Origin: Candidatus Eiseniibacteriota bacterium
Lineage (GTDB): Bacteria > JAFGKV01
NCBI GenBank assembly: GCA_025453925.1
Contig: JALOPK010000201.1
Span: forward strand, 1 to 6,164
Direction: 5' to 3'
Length of the DNA stretch: 6,164 bases
Below are positions 1 through 5,999 of the stretch, piece after piece (the first letter of the stretch is position 1; every line of letters begins with the position of its first letter). A program made the position numbers and the translations under genes. A model generated the notes under the pieces. It was given only the letters and a program-made list of their open reading frames with translations. It ran no database searches and was not told the DNA's origin.

Positions 1-177
1 CAGGTTTCCCGCCGCATGAATCAATGCAACCCCGAGGCATGTCAGCGCAAGATGGACCATGTTGAGCGGCCACCTCACGTACCATGCCGCTGCCGCGCCG
101 ATCAGCGCCGGCATGATCGACGCCGGAAACGCGTAAGGCCGCATCGCAATCCACACAACGCGCAGTCGATCTTTCAC
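1..177 (-). CDS. menA: UbiA-superfamily prenyltransferase, MenA-like (5' part only, cut by window edge)
   Basis: Reading the minus strand from a GTG at 177 gives 59 open codons to the left edge. The product begins VKDRLRVVWIAMRPYAFPAS and continues with a hydrophobic stretch (about residues 17-32) and a second one (about 39-56) ending HAAGNL. The Arg-Pro-x-x-Phe-Pro-Ala-Ser start, the Gly-Ala-rich first helix and the His-Ala-Ala-Gly-Asn end match the N-terminus of 1,4-dihydroxy-2-naphthoate polyprenyltransferase (MenA). In that family the next residues form the Asp-rich N-D-x-x-D motif that binds Mg-diphosphate, which would lie just outside the window. MenA attaches the isoprenoid tail to dihydroxynaphthoate in the membrane during menaquinone synthesis. 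The GTG start is chosen because a GAGG lies 5 bases upstream and no ATG is in frame further up. Other UbiA-family members (UbiA itself, heme O synthase, bacteriochlorophyll synthase) are less like this N-terminus but cannot be fully excluded from 59 residues. Confidence 0.72.
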   Translation of the reverse strand, partial: MKDRLRVVWIAMRPYAFPASIMPALIGAAAAWYVRWPLNMVHLALTCLGVALIHAAGNL

Positions 178-182
178 GCATA

Positions 183-186
183 CCTC
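183..186 (-). promoter_or_regulatory. Shine-Dalgarno site of the menA-like gene
   Basis: On the minus strand the sequence is GAGG, followed by TATGC and the GTG start at 177, a spacing of 5 bases. It decides the start codon: the nearby ATG (bases 181-179) is in another frame and does not give a prenyltransferase. Confidence 0.6.
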
Positions 187-201
187 GTCATCATATGCAT
201 C

Positions 202-211
202 AGTCCTACTC
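202..211. repeat. Direct repeat copy 1, AGTCCTACTC
   Basis: Ten bases are identical to those at 375-384 in the same orientation. On the minus strand (the menA sense) it reads GAGTAGGACT and ends 25 bases before the GTG start. It lies between a TTGGCA (221-216) and a TATGAT (195-190), which look like -35 and -10 boxes but are 20 bases apart, longer than the usual 17. The position suits an operator; that role is inference. Confidence 0.45.
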
Positions 212-341
212 AGTGTGCCAATCGTCCGCGAAACTGCGCGCTTCGCCGCCATGCGGCAAGTGGCTCATCGTGGCGCGGAGGTCTCGCGCCCCTCAGCCCT
301 CGCCAACGGCGGCAATCCGGCCAGGTTCTGATCCGAACTGC

Positions 342-365
342 CACTATTCTAATGTGAGAATAGTG
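342..365. repeat. Perfect inverted repeat, 9-bp arms with 6-base spacer
   Basis: CACTATTCT (342-350), spacer AATGTG (351-356), AGAATAGTG (357-365). The arms are exact reverse complements and are AT-rich in a GC-rich neighbourhood. No T tract follows on either side, so it is not a typical intrinsic terminator. The 9-6-9 geometry fits a binding site for a dimeric repressor, or the stem of a small RNA structure. It sits 165 bases upstream of the menA-like start. Confidence 0.6.
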
Positions 366-374
366 AATCCTGGG

Positions 375-384
375 AGTCCTACTC
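375..384. repeat. Direct repeat copy 2, AGTCCTACTC
   Basis: Exact second copy of the 10-base word at 202-211, same orientation, 173 bases away. It adjoins the perfect inverted repeat at 342-365. The flanking bases differ, so the identity is limited to this word plus a T four bases on. Confidence 0.45.
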
Positions 385-513
385 GCGTCTCCCATCTCGA
401 TAATGGCCTACCCACTCGGGGTCCCGCGCGACAGGCGGAACTCAACACCCACGGGCGCGCATCCCGCCCATGCGGCGGGGGCGGAATCGGTCTTCCACGA
501 CTCACGTTCCCGC

Positions 514-535
514 CATTGACGAGACGTGGTCAATG
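514..535. repeat. Inverted repeat, 7-bp arms with 8-base spacer
   Basis: CATTGAC (514-520), GAGACGTG (521-528), GTCAATG (529-535); the arms are perfect reverse complements. The left arm contains TTGAC, which resembles a -35 box, but no gene on the plus strand follows. Function unknown. Confidence 0.4.
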
Positions 536-589
536 CCCACTATGCAAACCCCGACAGCGTCTCTGATACGCCGGCGACGACAACTGTGA

Positions 590-611
590 AGTATCTCATG
601 CGCCGGATACT
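590..611. repeat. Inverted repeat, 6-bp arms with 10-base spacer
   Basis: AGTATC (590-595) and GATACT (606-611) are exact reverse complements separated by ten bases. It lies three bases before the dispersed repeat element. Six-bp arms occur by chance fairly often, so this may mean nothing. Confidence 0.25.
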
Positions 612-614
612 CCA

Positions 615-724
615 GTCATCGCGAGCACCTGAGCCGGCCACGGTCGCACTGACGGCATGCCAGGGGACGCGGCGATCTCCCCTGCGACGGGGATTGCTTC
701 GTCCTCGGGCGGACTCGGAATGAC
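615..724. repeat. Dispersed palindromic repeat element of the GTCATTCCGAG / GAAGCAATC type
   Basis: The ends form an imperfect inverted repeat: GTCATCGCGAG at 615-625 against CTCGGAATGAC at 714-724, 9 of 11 bases complementary. Inside is a second stem, 665-677 against 692-704, with 10 of 13 Watson-Crick pairs and two G-T pairs, closing on CCCC...GGGG (679-682, 689-692). Read on the minus strand it begins GTCATTCCGAG, then carries GGACGAAGCAATC and GGGGAGATCGCCGCG and ends CTCGCGATGAC. From memory this is the pattern of short repeats (GTCATTGCGAG...GAAGCAATC...GAGATTGCCGCG...CTCGCAATGAC) scattered between genes of many unrelated bacteria. It encodes nothing and could act as a miniature mobile element or as a transcript-end structure for the phosphatase operon, whose last stop is 79 bases away. 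Confidence 0.7.
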
Positions 725-802
725 ACTCGCACGCCTGCGGCATCCTTGGCACCATTACGGATGTCAGGATAGTGGGATTCGGCAGGCCTCGCCCGGGACT
801 TC

Positions 803-3316
803 TCACACCACCCGTGCCGCCAAAAGGGTGCAGTCGTCGCCGAGAGGTCTGCCGCCTGTGTACGACTCCACCGCAGCCAGGATTCGTTCGACGACCGTCG
901 CCGGCGACTCCCCCCGGCATGCATCGAGGACGGCGTCGAGACGCTCCTCGCCGAACTCCTCCTCACCCTCGTTCATGGCCTCGGTGATCCCATCGGTGTA
1001 GGCCACCAGCAGGTCGCCCCCGGCCAGTCGGGCCCGCGCCTCTTCATACGGGAGGCCGGGCGTAACGCCGAGCACCCTGCCGGTCGGAGGCAGCGCCTCG
1101 ATACCCCCGTGCCGGCGCACGATGCGGGGCGGGTTGTGCCCGGCATTCACGTACATCAGACATCCGGAAACGGGGTCGTACACGCTGACGAAGAACGTGA
1201 TGAACCGATCGGTTTCGATGTCGTGATGAATCGTGTCATTCAGGCGACTCACGACACTGCCCAGGTCCCTGGCGGCAGGCGCCAGCGCCCGCAGGGACGC
1301 CCGGAGGTTGGACATGATCATGGCCGCCCCCGCACCCTTTCCGGACACGTCGGCCGCCGCCACCAGCGTTCGCTCTCCCTCCAAGGCCATCACATCATAG
1401 TAGTCGCCGGCCACTTCCAGCGAGAACCGGCACTGGGCCGCGATCTCCAGGCCGGGAGTGCCAGGGAGATCCCGCGGCAGGAATCTCTCCTGGACCTTCC
1501 TGGCCATTGCCAGCTGCTCCTGCAGGCGGTGCTTCTCGATGGCCTCGTTCATCAGGCGCAGATTCTCAAGTTCCAAGGCAACCCGTGAACCCAACGCCCC
1601 AAGAACCGCCACATCCTCCGCCCGGAAGTCTTCCCCGTCGGAGCGGGGGCCGAGGCCCACGAACCCGGTGACGGCTCCGTGTACGATGAGCGGAATCACC
1701 ATCTCGATCGCCTGGTCGTGAAGCCAGACGGCCTCCTCGGAGGCGGGATCGATGCGTCCCGTGGCGAGAAGCTCATCCACCATGAGAGGGCGCGCGCCTT
1801 CCAGCGCATGGGCAAGCCTGTCTCCCGTCTTCACCGGAGTCACGATGCCTGACGAGAGGTGGAAGGTCTCGACCCTCCGCTGCACCAGGAGCGCGGCCGA
1901 TATCCCGAGGCTGTCCCTCAATCCATCCTGAAGGAGGGTCACGAACGTCGTCCGGGCGGGCGGCATGGCGGTGGGCGAGAAAAGCGTGTCGACGAGGAGA
2001 CGGAGCCGGGCGCGTTCCGGATACAGCCGCCGCTCCAGGGAGGCCTGGATCCGACGCAGGACCGGAGCGAACGCCAGGGAAAGGAGAAGGGCGGCGCCCA
2101 GCGTGGCGGTGTGGCCATGCAGGCCGGTAAGCCTCAGCAGGAGAGTGGTCGCCGCGTACAGGCCCGCGAAGAAGACCGTCAGCAGCGTCACGGTGACCAG
2201 GACGTGGCGAGCCCCCCGGCGCAGACGCGCCTCCATATCCAGCAGCCGGTATCGGCCGAATGCATAGGCAAACGCAAGGGGAGAGAACAGCATCAACAGC
2301 AGCGAGGTGAAGAGCCACAGCATCTCCGGCGTCTCAGGCAGGGCTGCCCTGAGTCCAGGGATGAGGTTCACGCTGATGAGCAGGCCATAGCCCGCGAGTC
2401 CTATGCCTGATCCATGCACCACCAGGTTCAGTTGCCGTCGTTCAAGCGGCACGGCGCTGCGGTGACGCCTCATCATGGCCAAGGCGAATCCGATCAGCAA
2501 CTGCGCCGCAAGAAGCGCCAGCATCGCCGGCGCCCCTGCGGACCCCATTCGTCCCGCGAGGAGGGTCAGTGCGCACACGGGCCCGTAGACCAGCGGATAG
2601 GCTGCCGCCGACCGGCGTCTTCCGCGGATGAGCGGGCGGGGGAACAGGAGGTGGAAATTGAGCCAGAACGCGCCGAAGAAGTAGTGGAACGACCCGAGCC
2701 ACTGATGGAGCGTTTCCTGGCCGGGAAGAACGAAGGCCGCCGCGACGACCTCGATCTCCCCTACCCTGAGAAGGGCAATGATCAGTGCGGCCATGCTGAA
2801 GGTGAACAACGCCACGGCCCGAACCGCCCCTTCGCGGGGTTTGGTGAGGACCGCCCACAGTCCAACGGCCAGGTACGCAAGGCTGATGAAGAATCGCAGG
2901 ATCTGGATGGAGAGCACGTAGCCTCTGAACGCCGCATCATGCCGCCGGGTCACGGCGCGCGTGGACACCTCGACGCCGTCGCGCCGGAACACCACGTCCA
3001 CGGGCATGCCCGGCCGGGGCGTGTACTGCGAGTCAGTCAGTCCAGGTGTTCCCGCTCGGGCAGGAACGCCGCCGAGGGACACGATGGTGTCTCCCGGGCT
3101 TGGTCGGGGGCCCTGAAAGTCGGCCTCGTCCACGCCGACAACGATATACGATCCGCCGGGTGACACGCGAGCGACGATGTTGAGAACTCCGGCCCGCATC
3201 CAGCGAACGGTTCTGATGCCTTCCTGGGTGAAATGAACGGGGTGATAGAGAAAGAGCGTTGCTCCCGCCAGCAAGGCGAATCCGCGCAGCAGCCATTCTC
3301 TCATGTGGTCAATCAT
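803..3316 (-). CDS. Membrane-anchored SpoIIE/RsbU-type PP2C serine phosphatase with PDZ-like, multi-TM and GAF parts
   Basis: An 837-residue protein from the ATG at 3316. In order: a membrane segment (about 8-25); a PDZ-like domain (about 45-125, with PGDTIVSLGGVPA at 74-86) that would lie outside the membrane; a block of about eight hydrophobic segments (135-420); a GAF-like domain (about 440-585); a helical linker (580-612) ending in the family's Q-E-R-F-L-P motif; and a PPM/SpoIIE phosphatase domain (625-837). Its metal-binding acidic residues are present: GDYYD (D638, D641), ADVSGKG (D656), YTDG (D775), GDD (D827, D828). NAGHNPP (724-730) is also typical. The family dephosphorylates anti-anti-sigma (STAS) proteins in partner switching, so this is a predicted active sensor-phosphatase; its ligand is unknown. 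It is last in the operon and its ATG overlaps the glycosyltransferase stop (ATGATTGA). An ATG at 3304 is an alternative. A start at 3433 would add 39 Arg-rich residues overlapping the upstream gene and is unlikely. No clear SD is seen, consistent with coupling. Confidence 0.93.
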   Translation of the reverse strand: MIDHMREWLLRGFALLAGATLFLYHPVHFTQEGIRTVRWMRAGVLNIVARVSPGGSYIVVGVDEADFQGPRPSPGDTIVSLGGVPARAGTPGLTDSQYTPRPGMPVDVVFRRDGVEVSTRAVTRRHDAAFRGYVLSIQILRFFISLAYLAVGLWAVLTKPREGAVRAVALFTFSMAALIIALLRVGEIEVVAAAFVLPGQETLHQWLGSFHYFFGAFWLNFHLLFPRPLIRGRRRSAAAYPLVYGPVCALTLLAGRMGSAGAPAMLALLAAQLLIGFALAMMRRHRSAVPLERRQLNLVVHGSGIGLAGYGLLISVNLIPGLRAALPETPEMLWLFTSLLLMLFSPLAFAYAFGRYRLLDMEARLRRGARHVLVTVTLLTVFFAGLYAATTLLLRLTGLHGHTATLGAALLLSLAFAPVLRRIQASLERRLYPERARLRLLVDTLFSPTAMPPARTTFVTLLQDGLRDSLGISAALLVQRRVETFHLSSGIVTPVKTGDRLAHALEGARPLMVDELLATGRIDPASEEAVWLHDQAIEMVIPLIVHGAVTGFVGLGPRSDGEDFRAEDVAVLGALGSRVALELENLRLMNEAIEKHRLQEQLAMARKVQERFLPRDLPGTPGLEIAAQCRFSLEVAGDYYDVMALEGERTLVAAADVSGKGAGAAMIMSNLRASLRALAPAARDLGSVVSRLNDTIHHDIETDRFITFFVSVYDPVSGCLMYVNAGHNPPRIVRRHGGIEALPPTGRVLGVTPGLPYEEARARLAGGDLLVAYTDGITEAMNEGEEEFGEERLDAVLDACRGESPATVVERILAAVESYTGGRPLGDDCTLLAARVV

Positions 3317-5117
3317 CCGTTGCGGGTAGCCCCGTCTCCCCCGGGGGAACGTCAGCCGGGAGTGTTCCCGGCGAGTCGAGATCGGGCGGCATCGGTGCTT
3401 CGCGGAGGACATAGACCCGCCACCCGCGTGCAACCGTCGGGCACTCCACGCTGCCGATGGTGTGATACCCCGCGATCGGGCTCACGCTCACCACGTACGT
3501 CGGCACGATCCGGGGCGCCCAGAGCCTTATCCACCATGGGCTGCGACCCGCGGGGGTATCCACGTCGGGGATCCCCTTCCAGGCGTGGCGCCACCCCGCC
3601 CATTCATATCCGCCGTCGATCTCATCAGGATTGACTCCCTGTTCCTCTAGTACCGCGATCTGCTCCCACCGGATGCGGTTCCAGGTAAGGAAGTCACGGG
3701 TGCCCATGACCGACAATGCGCCCACGATGAACAGAGACGTCCACATCAGGACCGTGGTTCGCCGCAGCATAGGCACCATGGGAATGACCACCAGCGGCAG
3801 GAGCGGCACCAGATAGCGATCGTAGAAGGGCGGCAGTGCCATGAGCGCGGCCAACCACACGAGCGCCAGTGCCAGAGGGCCCCGTGCGCAGAGCACCCCG
3901 CGAAGCGCCCACGCCCATGCAGCACACGCACCGACGCCGGCGGCGATCGCCCGGAGCGCCGAATGGCCCATGACCAGGCCTCCCAGCCAGGGCATGACGG
4001 CCAGCGCGATGCCGAGGGGCGCAGGGAGGGCGGCAGGGGGCAACATCCGGCCCAGGAGCCCAATTCCCGCGGCCAGACTCCCCAGCGAAACCGCCATCCA
4101 GAACCACGGGGGCAGGGAGGGAGGAGTTCCCTGGAGGCCGACGAATCCGAGCCCGCCCGAATGGAGGAGATTCTCAAGGCTCGGCAAAGGAAGGGGCGGC
4201 GGTGCACCCAGCCACCAGGCCTGGCCCCAGGCCCACAGCATGAAACAGGTGGGAAGAAGGGTCCGGTTCCAGGAGAAGTGTGCCACGCCCAGGGGAAGCA
4301 CAAGCAGGCCGAGGTAGGGGACCACCGGCGCGCAACGGCTGAGGAATCGAATCGGCAGGTCGATGCCGCTGCTGCGGCTGATCCACATGCCGCTCATGGT
4401 TCCTCCGGTACTGCTGCTGAGGTACCAAATCAGGAAGGGAATCGAGCCGGCCAGTGCCGCGAGCCCGGGAAGCGCGCGAACCCACGGGCTCCGGGGTTCT
4501 CGGCCGCGCATCCCCTCGGCCGCCGGCCTGACGCGGTGGGGAACGCTGAGCAGCAGCCAGAGCGGCACGACGAGAGCGACCGGATGCACCAGGTACGTGC
4601 TCATCGCCGCGAGGCCGAGAGCGGTCGCTCGCATGACGGTCTGTCGCTCCCGCCACGCCAGGGCGGCGAGCGCGGTGAGTGCCACCGAGGCCTCCAGCGC
4701 GGGCTCGGGCATGAAGGAAAACGCGGACACCAGCCCCAGCGGCGACAGCAGCACCAGCAACCCCGCGAAGGCCGCGTGACCGGGCCCTGCGCTCCGGCCG
4801 ACCGCCGCGGCCGTGGCAAAGGACGCCGTCAGGTGGAGGGCGACGCTGGAGAGCCGCAGGGCGGTGTGGGAAAAACCCGTCAGCGCGGTGGCCGCCAACC
4901 CACACAGCGTCGGGCCGATGAGGCTGACCGAGGCCAGGGCCGGCCGCACGAGCCGGCCTGTCTCCGCCGCCTGCTGCACGACCCGCGCATAGAGCCAGTC
5001 ATCGTTGAGGGGGAACTCACCCCGGGGATCCACGACGAGGAGAGCCAACGCGGTTGCCGTGAGAATTGCGGCGGCCACTGCCACCCCGTGGGTATGGCGT
5101 GCGAAGCGAGGAGTCAC
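3309..5117 (-). CDS. GT39/ArnT-like integral membrane glycosyltransferase (GT-C fold)
   Basis: A 602-residue protein with a membrane helix (about 11-29), then DPRGEFPLNDDW (30-41). This N-D-D-W in the first outer loop is the place where GT-C enzymes of the PMT/ArnT group carry their catalytic or metal-binding acidic pair (D39, D40). Many hydrophobic segments follow up to about 470, including SFMPEPA (134-140) and FYDRYLVPLLPL (431-442), both typical of the group. The last 130 residues form a soluble tail with NPDEIDGGYEWAGW (496-509), a tail I have seen in other bacterial members. Such enzymes use polyprenyl-phosphate sugars and glycosylate lipids, polysaccharides or proteins on the outer face of the inner membrane; donor and acceptor here are unknown. 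The start is GTG (5117-5115), one base after the upstream stop. An ATG two bases earlier is out of frame and meets TGA at once. A weak GAG lies 6 bases before. The final residues (about 575-602) are Pro/Asp-rich and probably disordered. Confidence 0.85.
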   Translation of the reverse strand: MTPRFARHTHGVAVAAAILTATALALLVVDPRGEFPLNDDWLYARVVQQAAETGRLVRPALASVSLIGPTLCGLAATALTGFSHTALRLSSVALHLTASFATAAAVGRSAGPGHAAFAGLLVLLSPLGLVSAFSFMPEPALEASVALTALAALAWRERQTVMRATALGLAAMSTYLVHPVALVVPLWLLLSVPHRVRPAAEGMRGREPRSPWVRALPGLAALAGSIPFLIWYLSSSTGGTMSGMWISRSSGIDLPIRFLSRCAPVVPYLGLLVLPLGVAHFSWNRTLLPTCFMLWAWGQAWWLGAPPPLPLPSLENLLHSGGLGFVGLQGTPPSLPPWFWMAVSLGSLAAGIGLLGRMLPPAALPAPLGIALAVMPWLGGLVMGHSALRAIAAGVGACAAWAWALRGVLCARGPLALALVWLAALMALPPFYDRYLVPLLPLVVIPMVPMLRRTTVLMWTSLFIVGALSVMGTRDFLTWNRIRWEQIAVLEEQGVNPDEIDGGYEWAGWRHAWKGIPDVDTPAGRSPWWIRLWAPRIVPTYVVSVSPIAGYHTIGSVECPTVARGWRVYVLREAPMPPDLDSPGTLPADVPPGETGLPATDD

Positions 5118-5118
5118 A

Positions 5119-5841
5119 TCAATCTCGGAGGCCGACGGTCTCCTTGAGGTGGCGGATCTCAGCGGGCGCGAGGCGCCGGGTCTTGCCCACGGGAAGATCG
5201 CCGAGACGGATTGGACCGAATCCGTAACGGAAGACCCGTGTCACCGTGAAGCCCATAGCCTCGAGAAGGCGACGGATCTCCCGTTTCTTGCCCGTCACCA
5301 GGACCAGTTCCAGGCGCTTTCCCTGATCCCCCGGCGGCGACAGCCGGGCCTTGGCGACCGCGAGGAGCTCGCCGTCGACGAAGGCGCCGTGTTCCAGATC
5401 CTGAAGCCGGCCGGCCGGAAAGGGGGTGCTGACCTCGACCCGATAGAACCGCTCGATACCGTGGCGCGGGTGGGCAAGCCGGTTCGCCGTCTCTCCGTCC
5501 GAAGTCAGGAGGAGGAGGCCCTCGCTGTCGCGGTCGAGCCTCCCCACGGGGAAGAGGCGCTCCGGCGTGCGGGGGATCAGGGACATTACCGTGCGGCGCG
5601 ACTCGGGATCCGACACCGTGGTGAGGTAGCCTCGAGGCTTGTTCAGGAGGATGTAGACCGCATGCCGCGGGGGACGCACCGTTTCCGCGGCGACGGCCAC
5701 CCGGTCGACGGACGGGTCGACCTGTTGGAACGGCCCCTGGGCGTCTTCGTCGTTGACCGTCACGATGCCGTTGGCAATGAGCTGTTCACATGCCCGTCGG
5801 GATCCAAGCCCGCACGACGCGAGGTATTTGTTCAGCCGCAT
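5119..5841 (-). CDS. RsuA/RluB-family rRNA pseudouridine synthase
   Basis: A 240-residue protein, the usual length for the family. An S4 RNA-binding domain opens it (MRLNKYLASCGLGSRRACEQ at 1-20, to about 55). The catalytic domain has LLNKPRGYLTT (65-75) and GRLDRDSEGLLLLTSDGE (100-117), with the invariant catalytic aspartate D103, then TGKKREIRRLLEAMG, which matches the family's C-terminal R-x-[IV]-R-R-[ML] motif. The enzyme isomerises uridine to pseudouridine in ribosomal RNA; RluB acts on the 23S peptidyl-transferase region, RsuA on 16S and RluE/RluF on other 23S sites. The sequence does not decide the target, though RluB-like is the commonest annotation for this layout, so no symbol is given. 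The ATG at 5841 starts exactly at the conserved S4 beginning. AAGGGG lies 12 bases upstream, rather far for an SD, and is inside a small hairpin (5847-5861). It is first of the three-gene minus-strand operon. Confidence 0.93.
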   Translation of the reverse strand: MRLNKYLASCGLGSRRACEQLIANGIVTVNDEDAQGPFQQVDPSVDRVAVAAETVRPPRHAVYILLNKPRGYLTTVSDPESRRTVMSLIPRTPERLFPVGRLDRDSEGLLLLTSDGETANRLAHPRHGIERFYRVEVSTPFPAGRLQDLEHGAFVDGELLAVAKARLSPPGDQGKRLELVLVTGKKREIRRLLEAMGFTVTRVFRYGFGPIRLGDLPVGKTRRLAPAEIRHLKETVGLRD

Positions 5842-5846
5842 GGAAC

Positions 5847-5861
5847 CAAAGTGCCCCTTTG
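5847..5861 (-). promoter_or_regulatory. Small hairpin over the possible ribosome site of the pseudouridine synthase
   Basis: CAAAG (5847-5851) and CTTTG (5857-5861) are exact complements with a 5-base loop TGCCC. On the minus strand the stem and loop hold AAGGGG, the only SD-like word before the ATG at 5841. It could hide the site, but 5-bp stems are common by chance. Confidence 0.25.
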
Positions 5862-5912
5862 TGCGTCAAACAGGAGAACATGGGTGATGAATGACGCGTG
5901 CCGCGGCAGGGT

Positions 5913-5931
5913 ATATGCTCACGTGACATAT
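5913..5931. promoter_or_regulatory. Near-perfect palindrome centred on TCACGTGA, possible operator
   Basis: ATATG (5913-5917), one unpaired C (5918), the perfect palindrome TCACGTGA (5919-5926), then CATAT (5927-5931), so 18 of 19 bases are symmetric. It lies between two divergent genes and overlaps candidate -10 boxes on both strands. This is the usual place for an operator bound by a dimeric regulator; the regulator is unknown. Confidence 0.45.
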
Positions 5932-5940
5932 CACTGCAAC

Positions 5941-5957
5941 CTACCGATACCCGGTAG
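5941..5957. repeat. Inverted repeat, 6-bp arms with 5-base spacer
   Basis: CTACCG (5941-5946), ATACC, CGGTAG (5952-5957); the arms are exact complements. It lies ten bases right of the TCACGTGA palindrome and 42 bases before the plus-strand start, so it could be in the leader of the MBL-fold gene or be a second protein site. Confidence 0.3.
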
Positions 5958-5988
5958 TGCCGTTGACGCGCATCATACGCTACTAGCC

Positions 5989-5993
5989 GGAGG
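5989..5993 (+). promoter_or_regulatory. Shine-Dalgarno site of the MBL-fold gene
   Basis: GGAGG, six bases (CGTTCC) before the ATG at 6000: a perfect core with ideal spacing. It supports this start over the in-frame ATGs at 6018 and 6021. Confidence 0.75.
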
Positions 5994-5999
5994 CGTTCC

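Larger units (their letters stand above)
178..802. other. Intergenic region without a convincing gene (625 bp)
   Basis: This gap separates the 3' end of the phosphatase gene from the start of the menA-like gene, both on the minus strand. The open frames crossing it on either strand are short, rich in Arg/Pro/Ser, start without ribosome sites and resemble no family I know. What it does hold is structure: a 10-base direct repeat (202-211 and 375-384), a perfect 9-bp inverted repeat (342-365), inverted repeats at 514-535 and 590-611, and a 110-bp palindromic repeat element (615-724). I see no tRNA and no rRNA. No hairpin followed by a T tract was found after the phosphatase stop, so the repeat element may be the only strong structure available to end that transcript. 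Confidence 0.7.
5842..5999. promoter_or_regulatory. Divergent promoter region between the operon and the MBL-fold gene
   Basis: The 158 bases must contain the start signals for both directions. A plus-strand candidate is ATGACG (5891-5896) with TATGCT (5914-5919), spacing 17, four of six matches each. A minus-strand candidate is TTGCAG (5939-5934) with TATACC (5915-5910), spacing 18, also weak. The two candidates overlap each other and the palindrome at 5913-5931, so one bound protein could govern both. These box calls are by eye and uncertain. Confidence 0.4.

Noticed and set aside
516-546. Plus-strand promoter-like TTGACG with TATGCA
   Set aside because: The spacing is 19, the -10 box is poor, and no plus-strand gene follows.
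540-599. Possible 19-residue minus-strand peptide (ATG at 599, MRYFTVVVAGVSETLSGFA)
   Set aside because: It looks protein-like, with a GGAG about 10 bases upstream, but it is very short, overlaps an inverted repeat and matches nothing I know. Chance is the simpler explanation.
725-802. Intrinsic terminator directly after the phosphatase gene
   Set aside because: Only weak stems (around GGCAGGCCTCGCC at 781-793) are visible and no T tract follows on the minus strand.
178-802. CRISPR array, tRNA or insertion sequence in the gene-free stretch
   Set aside because: No regularly spaced repeats, no T-arm GTTCRA-type signature with a cloverleaf, and no transposase fragment. The only repeat element is the 110-bp palindromic one.
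2414-3163. Plus-strand open frame of 249 codons opposite the phosphatase
   Set aside because: Low-complexity Arg/Gly/Glu/His composition; shadow of the membrane region of the phosphatase.
3317-3433. Upstream extension of the phosphatase to an ATG at 3433
   Set aside because: The 39 extra residues are Arg/Ser-rich, overlap the coding sequence of the glycosyltransferase by over 120 bases, and precede the membrane segment that normally begins such proteins.
3963-5147. Long plus-strand open frame of 394 codons opposite the glycosyltransferase gene
   Set aside because: Its product is rich in Gln, Arg, Gly and His with no family features, a typical shadow of a high-GC gene on the other strand. 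The minus-strand frame has clear membrane segments and motifs.
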